NCBI GenBank assembly: GCA_032158295.1
Contig: CM063246.1
Coordinates: 6,725,491 to 6,789,490 of the forward strand
Source: Pycnopodia helianthoides
Lineage: Eukaryota; Echinodermata; Asteroidea; Forcipulatida; Asteriidae
Length of the DNA: 64,000 nucleotides
Direction: 5' to 3'
The notes beneath the pieces were generated by a model. That model did no database searches. It had not been told where the DNA came from and saw nothing but the letters and a program-made list of their open reading frames with translations. Made by a program: the position numbers and the translations under genes. Shown here one piece after another: positions 12,401-22,294 of this stretch (position 1 is the stretch's first letter; every line of letters begins with the position of its first letter).

Positions 12401-15400
12401 CTTAAAAACCAGAATTAGTCAATTATCCTGCTATTGGGTAGATCTGTCCCATACATGTACGTCACAGATCAAGTTAGCTTTTACCGCTGTAGGCCAAGAA
12501 CTAAATCCCTACTTACTTGGCCTGATACTAAAAGTTGGTTTCAAAACCTAATTAAAGTTTTTTTTTCCTTGAAATTTCAAACTGAATTTTTCCTATTATC
12601 TTGAAAGTTTTCTTCAGGTCTCAAGAATACAGAGCTAGTTTACTCTTCTCCAATGATAGCATGATAGTATGCATAGTATACTGCAGTATTTGTGTTCATT
12701 ACTGAGTCTCAAGAATACAGAGCTAAACTCATGGTTGAAATAACTTACTCTTCTCCAATGATAGCATGATAGTATGCATAGTATACTGCAGTATTTGTGT
12801 TAATTCATTACTGAGTCTCAAGAATACAGAGCTAAACTCATGGTTGAAATAACTTACTCTTCTCCAATGATAGCATGATAGTATGCATAGTATACTGCAG
12901 TATTTGTGTTCATTACTGAGTCGAGAAGACCATTCCCAATTGCAAAGCCCTGAAAGTCAAAACAATAAATCAACTTCAATTTGAATTCCTTTAATAAACT
13001 TATTCTCTACATTGATTACAACCTTTAGGATGATTCGTAAAAACATGGATTTGTTGTTTTTTTCTTCCAAAGTAGCATGAACTACATAGAAGACATGTAT
13101 AAACTATTCAGGCATGCAACTGTAACTTCACCAAAAAAGAGGAAATTACAAAATGTCATTGATTTTGTACAGTATTTTTCAATTTTGAATGGTAAAACAG
13201 AGAATAAAAAAAGAGGAAATCAGCTGATCCGAGGAAAAGTTGCATGCCTGACTATTAGGCTGATCTTTCTCATATCCAGCCCATGTCTTTATCATCCATT
13301 TCCTCATTACATAAATCATAACGACTGCTTCCTCATGTGACAAACTTGGCAGTATCTAGATCAACACAGACTAAGCCAAAAATAAAAAAGGTTTAAAAAA
13401 AATAAATAAAATTAACTTCCCTTTCAATTTATCTATGTTTGTATAATATGCCCCTTACTATTTCTTTACCTGGAAATTGATGGAGGCATTAGCCATGACT
13501 CGGATGGCCAATGTTGGGACATAAACCCCTCCATAGCTCTCACCGGTAATGTAGAAAGGTTTCTTTGTCATACTTGGAAACTTGGCAAAGAAGTCAAGTA
13601 GTGCCAAGTAGTTGTTCGTAGCAGTCTGGGTTAAACAAAAAAATGGTAATTCAATTGTTGTCAATCTTAATACAGGAATTTCAAACACACTTGATGACTT
13701 TTAACACGTCATAGGGAAGTAATGACAAAATGTGGTCCCAAAGTTCTATTAGTGTTTTTGGCTTCTAATGCAGAAACTGAAAAGCATCAGTTTACTTTGC
13801 TTTATATAAAGCTTTGTCAGGGACGGTTTGATCATGGGTTTGATAATCTCAACTATCTTTGTTCATGTTATCTGTACAACTATGTGACACAATTAAACCT
13901 TTACAATTACAGTCAAGACTCCATAAAAATGTAGCGGAATGGCAGTCGGTCATGCATAAACAGATAAATGCATTCTATACTTCAATGGAAAAATGATTGC
14001 CCCTAGTTTATGATAAAACCATAATAATGCTCAGTATGTAATACAATGTAGGTGTGCACAGTCACAATCATGGATACACTTTTTGTTACAAAGACACCAA
14101 ATGAACAACACATAAATATTGAGTAACTCTTTTCAGATCTGGTATTTGACAAACTCAAGTATTTTCTACTCTTCATTCACACAGCGCTGGTTAATTAATT
14201 TACAAACAACATTGAAATGACTGTTACATCACTGGTTTTCAAACTGTTGTTCATAACATGGAACAAAAATGTGTACCCATGATTGTGGCTGTGCACAGGT
14301 TGATCATACTGTCCCTCTGTTTGTGGATTACCCTGTAGAATACATCCCATAATACTTGTTATCCTAAGAATACCTCATTGTCACCCGTGGTGTAATTCTT
14401 ATCATCTGAATATGAGAAACCAACTCCTGCTGGTGCTTCAAGAAAGAGAACGTTGGCCACTTTGCTCCAACTATTGACATTTGATGTTAGTGTTTTCCCA
14501 TCTGGATTAACCTGGAAAAAATTACATTATTTATTATTTATGCAACTAGAAAACAATCTGTGAACTGTTTATTAGCATGACTCTGAACACACATAAAGAG
14601 TTGTAAGCCAATCAAGGAACACTAAGCATTCTTCTTTCACAGTCCTGAGTGTTACTTGATGCTCATTAACACAATGTACTGCACAGGACTCTGCCTCACC
14701 AGGGCCCAATTTCATAGAGCTGCTTAAGCACAAAAAGTAGCTAAGCACAACAAAATTATGCTTACCAGAATTTAATGTTATCAGCCAACATACAATGATG
14801 TCACATGTACAATTTGTGACTGGTATCCTGCTCATTTCTGCTTAGCAGACAATTGTTAAGCAATACGAAACTGGGCCCAGATTTACAACCAATCTGACAG
14901 ACACAAACTCTCATGCATGCACTCATAGTCAAGGCTATATAAACAAAATTTTACTAACAAGAATAAGGTTACCAGCCTCAATACTACTCAAATGTACCGT
15001 CTGTGACTGGTATCCTGCTAGTTTTTGCTTAGCAGGAAGTTTTTAGGCAATATTTTCTGCTGAAGCAGCTCTATAAAGATGGGCCCAGGTCTCGATGAAA
15101 ACACTGGCAGCAAACACAATGATGTAGGCCTATCCATCCACTCATTATGTATGAATTTGGCAACTAGGGGCCTATGACATTAGCTCTTTCATGGTACATG
15201 CAAATTTGACTTAACTTGCAGTCATATGCCATCTTAGACAGAGCCAGTCCAGCAGTAATATACTCTTCATTAAGAATCAAAAGGTGTTAACATAACAAAG
15301 ATGCACTGCGTTGACATAATTAGGCCCTATGATTTTAGTCATGTGTTTTTTTACCAGGTATGGTCCAAGCTCTGACAAGTAGCCATCTAGAGAACTGCAT

Positions 15401-17366
15401 CCTGGTCCACCATTCATCCATAATACTAAAGGATCAGTCACAGGATTTCGTTCAGATTCAACAAACCTTAAGATTCATGAAAAAATAGAACAATGATGAG
15501 AAGAATTAACTAATTGCGTTAGTCGTAAAAAATTGCCAGTGATTGAATTGACAGATGTTATCAAATTGCACACTGCAGATGTGTAATAGAGTCCCATTCT
15601 AGGGCTAATCCACTGGACTTTGTCTGGGAGTCCAGTGCCTTACCTTAACCTTGAATTTGTCTGCTATCCCTAAAAGTAATGTATATTACATGCTTAAATT
15701 GTTACAACAGGTTAGCATCCTCCTCAAAAATTAATAACAACCAAGAGGTTCTTTATTTAGAAATCTTTTTTCTTTGAGAAAATGTTTTATATAATATTAT
15801 AATAATTATTATAATATTGTCTTCAAGCAAACTTTAATCCTTTATTCTAATTGGTCGACCTAGCAACAAGAGGTGTGAAACCTATATCACATGGCCTAAA
15901 TCACATCTCAACTCTGCGTATTTCACTATTTTAAGCTAAGTATTCGCAAAACGTACAGCTATTTACTGAAAATGAAACACAGCATCCTACTCCACTCAAT
16001 TATGAAAGTAAGCTAAAGCATTAAAACATCTTGTTGAAGCATATTCAGTATTAGATACAATACAGATTTGGTTTCAAACACCGCAAACCGCATTCATCTG
16101 GGTCAAGTTCGCTTAAAGGGACACACCGGCTTCGTGGGCTATTCGGAAACCACATCATAAGAGAACTGCTCAAGCACCGACTAGCTACAGACAGGTCATC
16201 ATAGCGCGGAACCAGACTAAGGTCATCATAGACATGTCAGCGCGCATGCACATTAGTAAACATCATGGATGCCGGTCAGTTTCATCTTGTCAGTATTGCC
16301 TAGCTGATTTTCTTCTTAAATTACACCAAAACGAGCGCGAACATTTTCGTCTTAATGTGCTGTATACAATTGCTCTTTGGTAAGTAACAACTGGGGGAAA
16401 AATCTTGTCATAAAAACGTGGGTTTCCATTCGACAAATTGTCTCAGAATTTGGAGGTATGTAGGCGTAGGGCCAAGGGTAACGTGATACGAAGTGGATTG
16501 GCCCTTATCGGGCTAGTATTAGTAAAGTTAGTGTCATGAAATTGTGCCCAGGGCCCAATTTCATAGAGCTGCTTAAGCACAAAAGTGGCTAAGCACAACA
16601 AAAGTATGCTTACCAGAATTTGGTTACCAGCCAAAATACCATGTCACATGTACAATTTGTGACTGACATCCTGCTCACTTCTGCTTAGCAGACTATTGTT
16701 AAGCAATATTTTCTGCTTAAGCAGCTCTATGAAATTGGGCCCTGTTGCTGAGTGATAGCGATAAACTGCTCTAATTTACTTTGATAAGTCATCAGTTTCG
16801 CTGGGCACATTTGAAAAAACAGTGCTTCGCGGAGGGGTTTCCCCAGGATACTCCTAGAACTATATGAGGTTGATATGCTAGTTTATGGAGACGATAGCGG
16901 AACAAACCTCATAAGTCATAGATAGTCTAGTACTAGAAATAGGATAAACATTTCTCGAAACCGTACTTTTTAATAACCCAACAAGGGCGGCCAATGTTCA
17001 ACAAAATCAGCAACTAATTCAAATAATACCTTAAAATTATTAATGTAAAGCATTTTTTTCCACTGGAAATATGACTTTTCATTAATAAACGAATGAAAAA
17101 ACTGATAAACTTGACAGGTTTCCATCCAGTGCAATACCATATTTATACAGTTTATACACATCAATGACTACTATCTAATTAATTAGTTTTTTTTACCAGT
17201 AATGAAGTTTGATGGTGCCCGATGCGCTGAGATAACCAGAATATTGTCTCGAAGTAAGTTGAGGACTGGTTGTACCAGGCAACGATTTCACTTCATCTTC
17301 AGCTGGCTGGGCTGAAGATAAACTCAATATACAACAACCAACAACGAGAAACACGAGAGCAGTCAT
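6405..17366 (-). CDS. CTSA-like: Serine carboxypeptidase (cathepsin A type), complete, 9 exons
   Basis: Secreted or lysosomal peptidase S10 that removes C-terminal residues; vertebrate cathepsin A also protects beta-galactosidase and neuraminidase. Exons in transcript order: 17366-17197, 15466-15355, 14511-14374, 13625-13470, 12949-12858, 11621-11537, 10277-10131, 8730-8573, 6738-6405. All junctions are GT-AG, phases join, and the total is 1392 bp (463 aa), close to human CTSA. The start [12 protein letters not shown] begins a signal peptide ending near SSAQ. An upstream in-frame Met at 17399 would break the signal peptide. Landmarks: RQYSGYL (exon 1), [11 protein letters not shown] (exon 2), [10 protein letters not shown] (exon 3), GESYGG with catalytic Ser170 (exon 4), NGDAD with Asp388 and AGHMVP with His440 (exon 9). 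Introns hold many mobile elements, and exon 5 has tandem partial copies. Convergent with the paralogue at 1828-2161. Confidence 0.95.
6799..7209 (+). mobile_element. SINE family A (tRNA Leu/Ser-like head), copy 1
   Basis: Head GTGTCATGGCTGAGCGGATA with B-box GGGTTCGAGTCCC, a ~300-bp body and an ATT-rich tail. Body type I (contains GGGACGTAAAGCCATAGGTC). In carboxypeptidase intron 8, about 60 bp from the exon 9 acceptor. Confidence 0.9.
7760..8320. repeat. Tandem duplication of about 300 bp
   Basis: ATCTTGGCAGGTATGTGAAA through CATTGCTTTCCTATGAAACT occurs at about 7768-8016 and again at about 8070-8320 with a few changes. Carboxypeptidase intron 8. Confidence 0.85.
8019..8056 (+). repeat. (AAATTG)n microsatellite
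   Basis: Six hexamer units with one GAAACTG variant, between the two halves of the surrounding duplication. Confidence 0.9.
8361..8563 (-). mobile_element. LINE 3' end fragment
   Basis: Encodes a typical reverse-transcriptase C-terminus, in part [20 protein letters not shown], then a tail with ATAATAATAA. It starts 10 bp after the exon 8 donor of the carboxypeptidase gene, so its frame runs on from the exon and can mislead gene prediction. Confidence 0.8.
8782..9149. mobile_element. MITE with TTAA flanks and CACTGGACAC ends
   Basis: 368 bp. Left end AGTCACTGGACAC and right end GTGTCCAGTGTCT are inverted repeats that extend to TTGGTAATT, with TTAA on each side. A central palindrome spans TTTCGAGACCTCA to TGAGGTCTCGAAA. 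Lies in carboxypeptidase intron 7, 50 bp from the exon 8 acceptor. Its ends differ from family 1. Confidence 0.85.
9366..9950. mobile_element. Second copy of the palindromic element, split by a LINE fragment
   Basis: Left arm remnant GTGCTATGGTTAAAACTATT (near 9398) and right arm CGGGGATCACCTTAGA through GCAGTCAATATTTG flank the LINE 3' end at 9422-9775. The extents are approximate. Confidence 0.5.
9422..9775 (+). mobile_element. LINE 3' end fragment
   Basis: Frame ending at 9665 carries [15 protein letters not shown], the non-LTR reverse-transcriptase C-terminal signature. 5' truncated, in carboxypeptidase intron 7. Confidence 0.75.
10541..10772 (+). mobile_element. LINE 3' end fragment
   Basis: One frame reads [19 protein letters not shown], a reverse-transcriptase C-terminus. 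Truncated at 5' and apparently interrupted by the 550-bp inverted-repeat element. Carboxypeptidase intron 6. Confidence 0.75.
10772..11321. mobile_element. 550-bp inverted-repeat element
   Basis: Arms of about 170 bp (10772-10945 and 11150-11321) begin AATGCGCCGTATTTTTGACC on the left and match inverted on the right with scattered changes; the spacer is about 205 bp. It appears inserted in the tail of a LINE fragment. Confidence 0.75.
11828..12181 (-). mobile_element. SINE family A, body type II
   Basis: Same tRNA-like head (right end), but the body contains the CCCAGGGGTAAATGGGTACC type instead of type I. Tail is an ATT repeat. In carboxypeptidase intron 5. Confidence 0.88.
12199..12420 (+). 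mobile_element. SINE family B, copy 3
   Basis: Abuts the SINE family A copy on its left, in carboxypeptidase intron 5. Confidence 0.8.
12618..12922 (-). repeat. Tandem array containing the 3' half and donor of carboxypeptidase exon 5
   Basis: Units of 88, 109 and about 108 bp start at 12618, 12706 and 12815. The rightmost is the functional exon end (12858-12922) with its GTAAG donor; the other two are copies in intron 5 that each keep a GT at the donor position (12643/12642 and 12748/12747). Confidence 0.92.
13109..13250. mobile_element. 142-bp element with 6-bp target duplication, copy 1
   Basis: Perfect 11-bp terminal inverted repeats CAGGCATGCAA / TTGCATGCCTG, flanked by ACTATT at 13103-13108 and 13251-13256. 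Non-coding. In carboxypeptidase intron 4. The superfamily is not settled: hAT-like ends but a 6-bp duplication. Confidence 0.9.
14702..14878. mobile_element. GGGCCC-ended foldback element (MITE family 2), copy 1
   Basis: Inverted ends GGGCCCAATTTCATAGAGCT and its complement (right end slightly decayed), with inner AAGCAGAAAT / TTAGCAGACA arms. Non-coding; in carboxypeptidase intron 2. A decayed relative follows at about 14962-15089. Confidence 0.85.
16551..16742. mobile_element. MITE family 2, copy 2
   Basis: About 190 bp with both GGGCCCAATTTCATAGAGCT ends intact, in carboxypeptidase intron 1. Confidence 0.9.
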
Positions 17367-17592
17367 CTTGAAATAACTGCAGCGGATCAGCGTGAACAAA
17401 ATGATTCCTCTTCTTCAAGCCGTGCCCAGAATTAAACGACTTCACCACAGCTAGCTGTCTGCTGACTCTACTCGATCCCAAGCTGAAGGATTCTCGTCGA
17501 ACCAGTATAATAATGTACAGACAAACCGTAAGGTTTCATCGACAGGTGGAAACAACGTTGTGTAACCATTCAGCCACGTGATTTGTCACAAG

Positions 17593-17873
17593 GTTGGTTT
17601 CCTTTCCATTGTTGATAAACAACCAACCGTGATGGTTGGCATGGACGGCCGAATGTGAGCAAAACCACGGCAAAACATTCAATCGTATTAACAGATGTTG
17701 TGACCGAATTCAACATTTCTGCAAACGTTCAAATAAAAAGAATACATCCCGTAATCGGTTGAATTGTTTCCAACAAGCAGTGGTATTTATGAATGTATGT
17801 GTTACATTGTTACAAACTGTGGCTATCTGTTTTTATTTTGCATTTATGGCTTTCCATAGTTTTCCAACCTTAA
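17593..17873. repeat. Dispersed repeat shared with 37223-37526, copy 1
   Basis: Upstream of the carboxypeptidase start. ACAAACTGTGGCTATCTGTT and CATTTATGGCTTTCCATAGT match the other copy in inverted orientation. An 88-codon frame here is repeat-derived. Confidence 0.65.
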
Positions 17874-18257
17874 AGGAACATTACAGAATTGGTTTTTGCT
17901 AACAAAACAGTTGCTGGCAGTGTAAGCACTTTATGTAATCCACCATATACATAAACTGACAAACCTGTAGAAATTTGAGATCAATCGGCTATCTGGGTCA
18001 CGAGAAAATAGTGAAAAACCGATTACACATTTGCATGAAATCATATAGATTCAACAAATGAATAAAACGCTCACTGAGCGATAAACTCCAATCGGAAAAT
18101 TAGTTTATTCACTTCTCATCAAATATGGCATTTCAGACAGAAATATTTCAAGGGATGTTTTCTACTATCATCATCATTAGACCGTGTAAGTTTTATGTAA
18201 ATCTGTGATCAAAAAGTACATTTTACAAGTTTTTCTTACCAATTCTGTAATGTTCCT
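17874..18257 (+). mobile_element. MITE family 1, copy 2
   Basis: 384 bp with TTAA on both sides, about 500 bp upstream of the complete carboxypeptidase start. Confidence 0.9.
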
Positions 18258-19414
18258 TTAATTGGCAAAATTTCAAGCTGAAGATCTATTCGTTAGAGGC
18301 AGGGGAGGGGGAAGGGGAAAGGGGCGGGGCTTACAATCAAGATCCGCCAATAAAAGTAAAAACTTGGTTGAACCGTCTTCTTTTCTTTTTACCTTTCGCC
18401 ATTTTTTTCGGTAGAATCATGCAGGAAGAAACTCCAAGATAGGACTAAATGGTTGTAGATTTTTGACAAATTCAAGAACCCCTTTCAAATTCTTCAATTT
18501 CAGCAACTTTAAAAGGAGGGAGGCCGGTGCGAGGGGCGAGGGGTGGGGATGGGGGATCGGGGCGGTGATGGGCTGCAACAAGCTGGTGTGTTGCTACCTA
18601 CCCTTAGGTTTTGACCAACTGCCCAACAGGTTTTTTCTTTGCCATATTTTGCATATGAAAGTACTTAGGCAGAAAAAGGAGTGAACTGAACACTTATCAT
18701 TGAAGAGAATTCTACACGGTTTTACACAGATATTAGAAGTTTGCTACAAGAAAATTAATAGCCTGAGTTAGCAGAACTTCCTCAAAGTTTAAGTATAGTT
18801 TTTGTTGAAAGTACTCTAGGTGTTATCTTTGAGTTTAACAAAGAATGTCTGTTTTGATTTGAATAAATAGACCACTTTCAGTAAAGGTAATTACACTTGT
18901 TACTTCCTTTTAAATGATCGTAGCTGAAGACGAGATAGTAAAAAACATCATTATTACCAAAGAATTATTCCTTTGAAAACTGCAGTTTTTAAAACTTTAT
19001 TAAAAGCTTTATGGTAAACATTGGTAGTATCTCATAAACTACATTATTTACAAAACTATTGGCAATATATTTATTAATTCATCATAATCTCACCAGTGAC
19101 TTATAGAGCATTTTCTAATAGCTTGGTTTCACTCTTAGATAAGATAAATAAAACTCAACCATTTCAATTCTCAAGTGACGTCTACCAGGGAATTCAGATG
19201 TCATTTTAGCTGGTTATCAGTACCGGTACTAATAGGTCACTCCGATTCTTTGTGTGCTTATTTCCCAGCTCTATGAAGTTATAAAAAGGTTAATTATGTC
19301 CGGTAATCTGAACACATTAATAAATCAGAGACAAATTTTCAAAACATTTCATGGAATTGGTAATTCTTCATGAATTTTACAATTGTAAAACAAAATCAGG
19401 GTTTTTCTATATAA
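18258..19414. other. Intergenic interval with no recognised feature
   Basis: Between a MITE and the Harbinger-like element. A short G-rich stretch lies at 18298-18330 and 18517-18565. A 73-codon frame at 18463-18684 has no recognisable motif. Confidence 0.5.
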
Positions 19415-20325
19415 GGGGTCTTGTCAAAATTAATCCCGGACAGCCACTGGATGGCGCCGGTCCAGGACCAGGTTTCTCGTCCCATATTGAATTCCCTTGT
19501 AGTGATTACTTTGTCGGATGGGCTACTGGATGAGTTCACAGTGACTGGACTTCACCAGAGATCGTTTGTTTACAGAGTCTTTAGATCGCTATCTACTGGA
19601 AAACAAGCAGGGGGTCTCCCAAGGGCAGGTTTCGGTTTCATGGTTAGGCCTCAATGACCCTGATGAGTATTTACTAAAGACAAAGTGGTTGTATCATAGA
19701 TGATTAAGCTCTCTATGCATATCGTGAAGTTGTCACTTTTCGTTTTTATTTCAGTCTGTGGTCACTTGGAATTGTCATTGTTTTCTATGTTGTAATTCTG
19801 CTTCATTAAAGGATTATTGGATTATTTAAGATCATAGGGAATCATTACCAAAGTATCACTAAGAAAGGTTTTTGAACGATTCTTGTATATTTTATCAAAT
19901 GGTCAACTTAAATGGAGGCACTCGGGTGTATTTGTTTTGCATCACCTGAAGAAAACTCAGTTCATTACTATGTTTAAATCAGTCGGGATTGTTTTTATTT
20001 TACATGGCTAGTAATGTTGTCTATTGCAAAGAGCAATGGGTTAAAACTCCACCACACTACTACAGTGACCTCCAAACAGTCAGACCAGACTCACTCCACA
20101 CTGCTACTAAACCCAAGTTTGTTTATATTAGTGATTAAGCAGCCAGTGAAACCGCAGAGCTCTCGGTGGGGTGCCTTGGGTACTGTGCATCGGACGGGAG
20201 GATACTGTTCAGCGTGTGAAACATTGTCTCATTGGAACTCCCATCCGATGGCCCGTCCAACAAAAAATGGACATCGGATGAACCTTGTCCAACGGTCTGT
20301 CCAGGATTAATTTTGACAAGACCCC
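19415..20325. mobile_element. Non-autonomous PIF/Harbinger-like element, 911 bp
   Basis: Terminal inverted repeats of 29 bp with one mismatch start GGGGTCTTGTCAAAATTAAT. The flanks are TAA on both sides (19412-19414 and 20326-20328). A 3-bp TWA duplication with GGG-type ends is the PIF/Harbinger hallmark. No transposase or Myb-like frame is seen inside, so it depends on a partner elsewhere. Intergenic, between the carboxypeptidase and PHKB genes. Confidence 0.85.
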
Positions 20326-21354
20326 TAAACACAAAAGAAGCACATCTTAGCCCGGGCAGTGTTCACATGCTAGGTATCTTAAATAAGTAAATAAATAAAT
20401 GTGTACAAAAATAACAAAACCAGTAGTCGGTTTTGACAATTAGTTCTGTAAAAGAAGTGTTTAGTTTTATCACGCCAATATTTCAAATTAAACCACGAGG
20501 TTCCATGTGAGGTAACAGTCCTGGTAAATTCATAGATTGGTAATTTCCATATAGAGCAGAGTTAGTCCACATCAATTCATACACACATCAACAATGAGAG
20601 CATCAGGAATAAAACAAATTAAATTGTAAAATACATTTTCAGTTTTGTGTCAACCACCAATTTTGTTTATTTTAAGTATCGCTATCTCTGAAACTGAAAC
20701 TGAGACTGAAACAAATGTTGAATTGAAGGATGATCATAGTGAAGATCAATTTGGTGCAATCTTTGGAGTTCACCTTGTAGTCAATCTCTTCAAGTTAGAA
20801 TTGTTTGCTCTAAAAAGAGCAGGTCCCAATTTAATGGCTCTGCTAACCCTTGAATTCTGTGCTAATGATCACCATTACGCCGAATTTCTGCACTAGCTCT
20901 GTAAGCGTAGAATGCCTAGTAACGTGGAGTACGCACGCACACAAGCCAAAGTTCCCCGCTAACCTGTGAAATATGCTTGACGTAAGCGCAAAATTCCCTG
21001 CCGATTCTTTGCTGGTAAGCAGAGCCATGAAATTTTGCCCAGATTGTCTCAATGTTTTGACAAGTGAGCTCTCACTTTGAATTTTTCTTTTGTTGTTGTT
21101 ATAGAACAAGACACATGATCAAATAAATATGAACACAATGCATATAAATGTTGTGGTCTATAAACGTAGAATAATTCACTAAGATCAATCCACAGCAAGG
21201 AAGTTCTCAGCTTTAATTCAAACTAAGAAGATCTATTGAATTGCTCTCATTGAAGCTTATTAGCTTTATTACCAACATTTGATATATGGCACACTTTTAT
21301 CACTCCAAGAAACAACTTTGTTTTGTCTAAACTAGTTACTTATAACCTTGTTGT
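20326..21354. other. Intergenic interval; diverged MITE only
   Basis: Apart from the family-2 relative at 20822-21041 nothing is recognised. TTTATT near 21264 (AATAAA on the minus strand) could serve as a PHKB polyadenylation signal. Confidence 0.45.
20822..21041. mobile_element. MITE family 2, diverged relative
   Basis: Ends GGTCCCAATTTAATGGCTCT and AGAGCCATGAAATTTTGCCC resemble family 2, but the interior is different. Confidence 0.55.
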
Positions 21355-21762
21355 TAATAATAATAATAACTGTATTTATAAAGCACCTTTTGCCAAATGA
21401 TACAAGGCGCTGATATTTTTACCTGCCATGTATGTGGAGCTACCTTTTTGAAGTATGAGACCTATGCATTTATAGCACCGTGTAATGGTATACACGGTGC
21501 TGTGGCGCAATATGCTGCCAATCAAACCAGGAACACCGGGGCTAACCCCTTTCTCTTTACGATAAGTGCACTGGGTTCTTTTACATGCATTACACAACAC
21601 ACGAGACCAACGGCTTTCCGTCCCATACGAAGGACGCAGCAATAATGGTTAAGTATCTTGCTGAAGGACACAAGTGTCACGACTGGGACTCGAACCCACA
21701 CTCTGCTGCTCAGAAACACCAGAGCTTGAGTCCGGTGTTCTTATCCGCTCAGCCACGACAAG
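21355..21762 (-). mobile_element. SINE family A, body type I
   Basis: Full-length, just downstream of the PHKB stop codon, so probably in or beside its 3' UTR. Confidence 0.88.
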
Positions 21763-21822
21763 CCACAATGAAGTACTGGTAATTGTTATTATCACTAACA
21801 TTAATTAATGGTGAATCTATTC

Positions 21823-22228
21823 TTAGCATATTGTACAAGTATCTTCACTATTATCCAAGCTCTCATCCAATAGGCTATTCACAATGACTTTAGCGAGATA
21901 GCTCATGGTACCACGGACAGCTACAGGAGGAGTGTTGTAGAAATCCTTCATGTCACATGATTCTCCTTGATGTTCTTTGAAGCTGTTGAATGCTTCCTTG
22001 ATAAGCTGTGAGTACAAACATGAACAGGATTACAGATTCATACGTTGATTTTGATTTAATATTAAAATTGTGCAACTAAATGAGCGTTAGAGAAAGCAAA
22101 CCTGAGCTATGAACTGTCTACTTACTGCCTCTGTGTTGACTGTTTTCTTGAACTCCAGCTCTGGATTCCTCTGTAATATTGTAGACATCACTGAAAGCAA
22201 CTTTGGAAGAAACAAAAAACCAATGATT

Positions 22229-22294
<66 letters not shown>

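Noticed and set aside
16443..16634. 63-codon minus-strand frame starting MAGNQILVS
   Set aside because: It starts inside a family-2 MITE in a carboxypeptidase intron.
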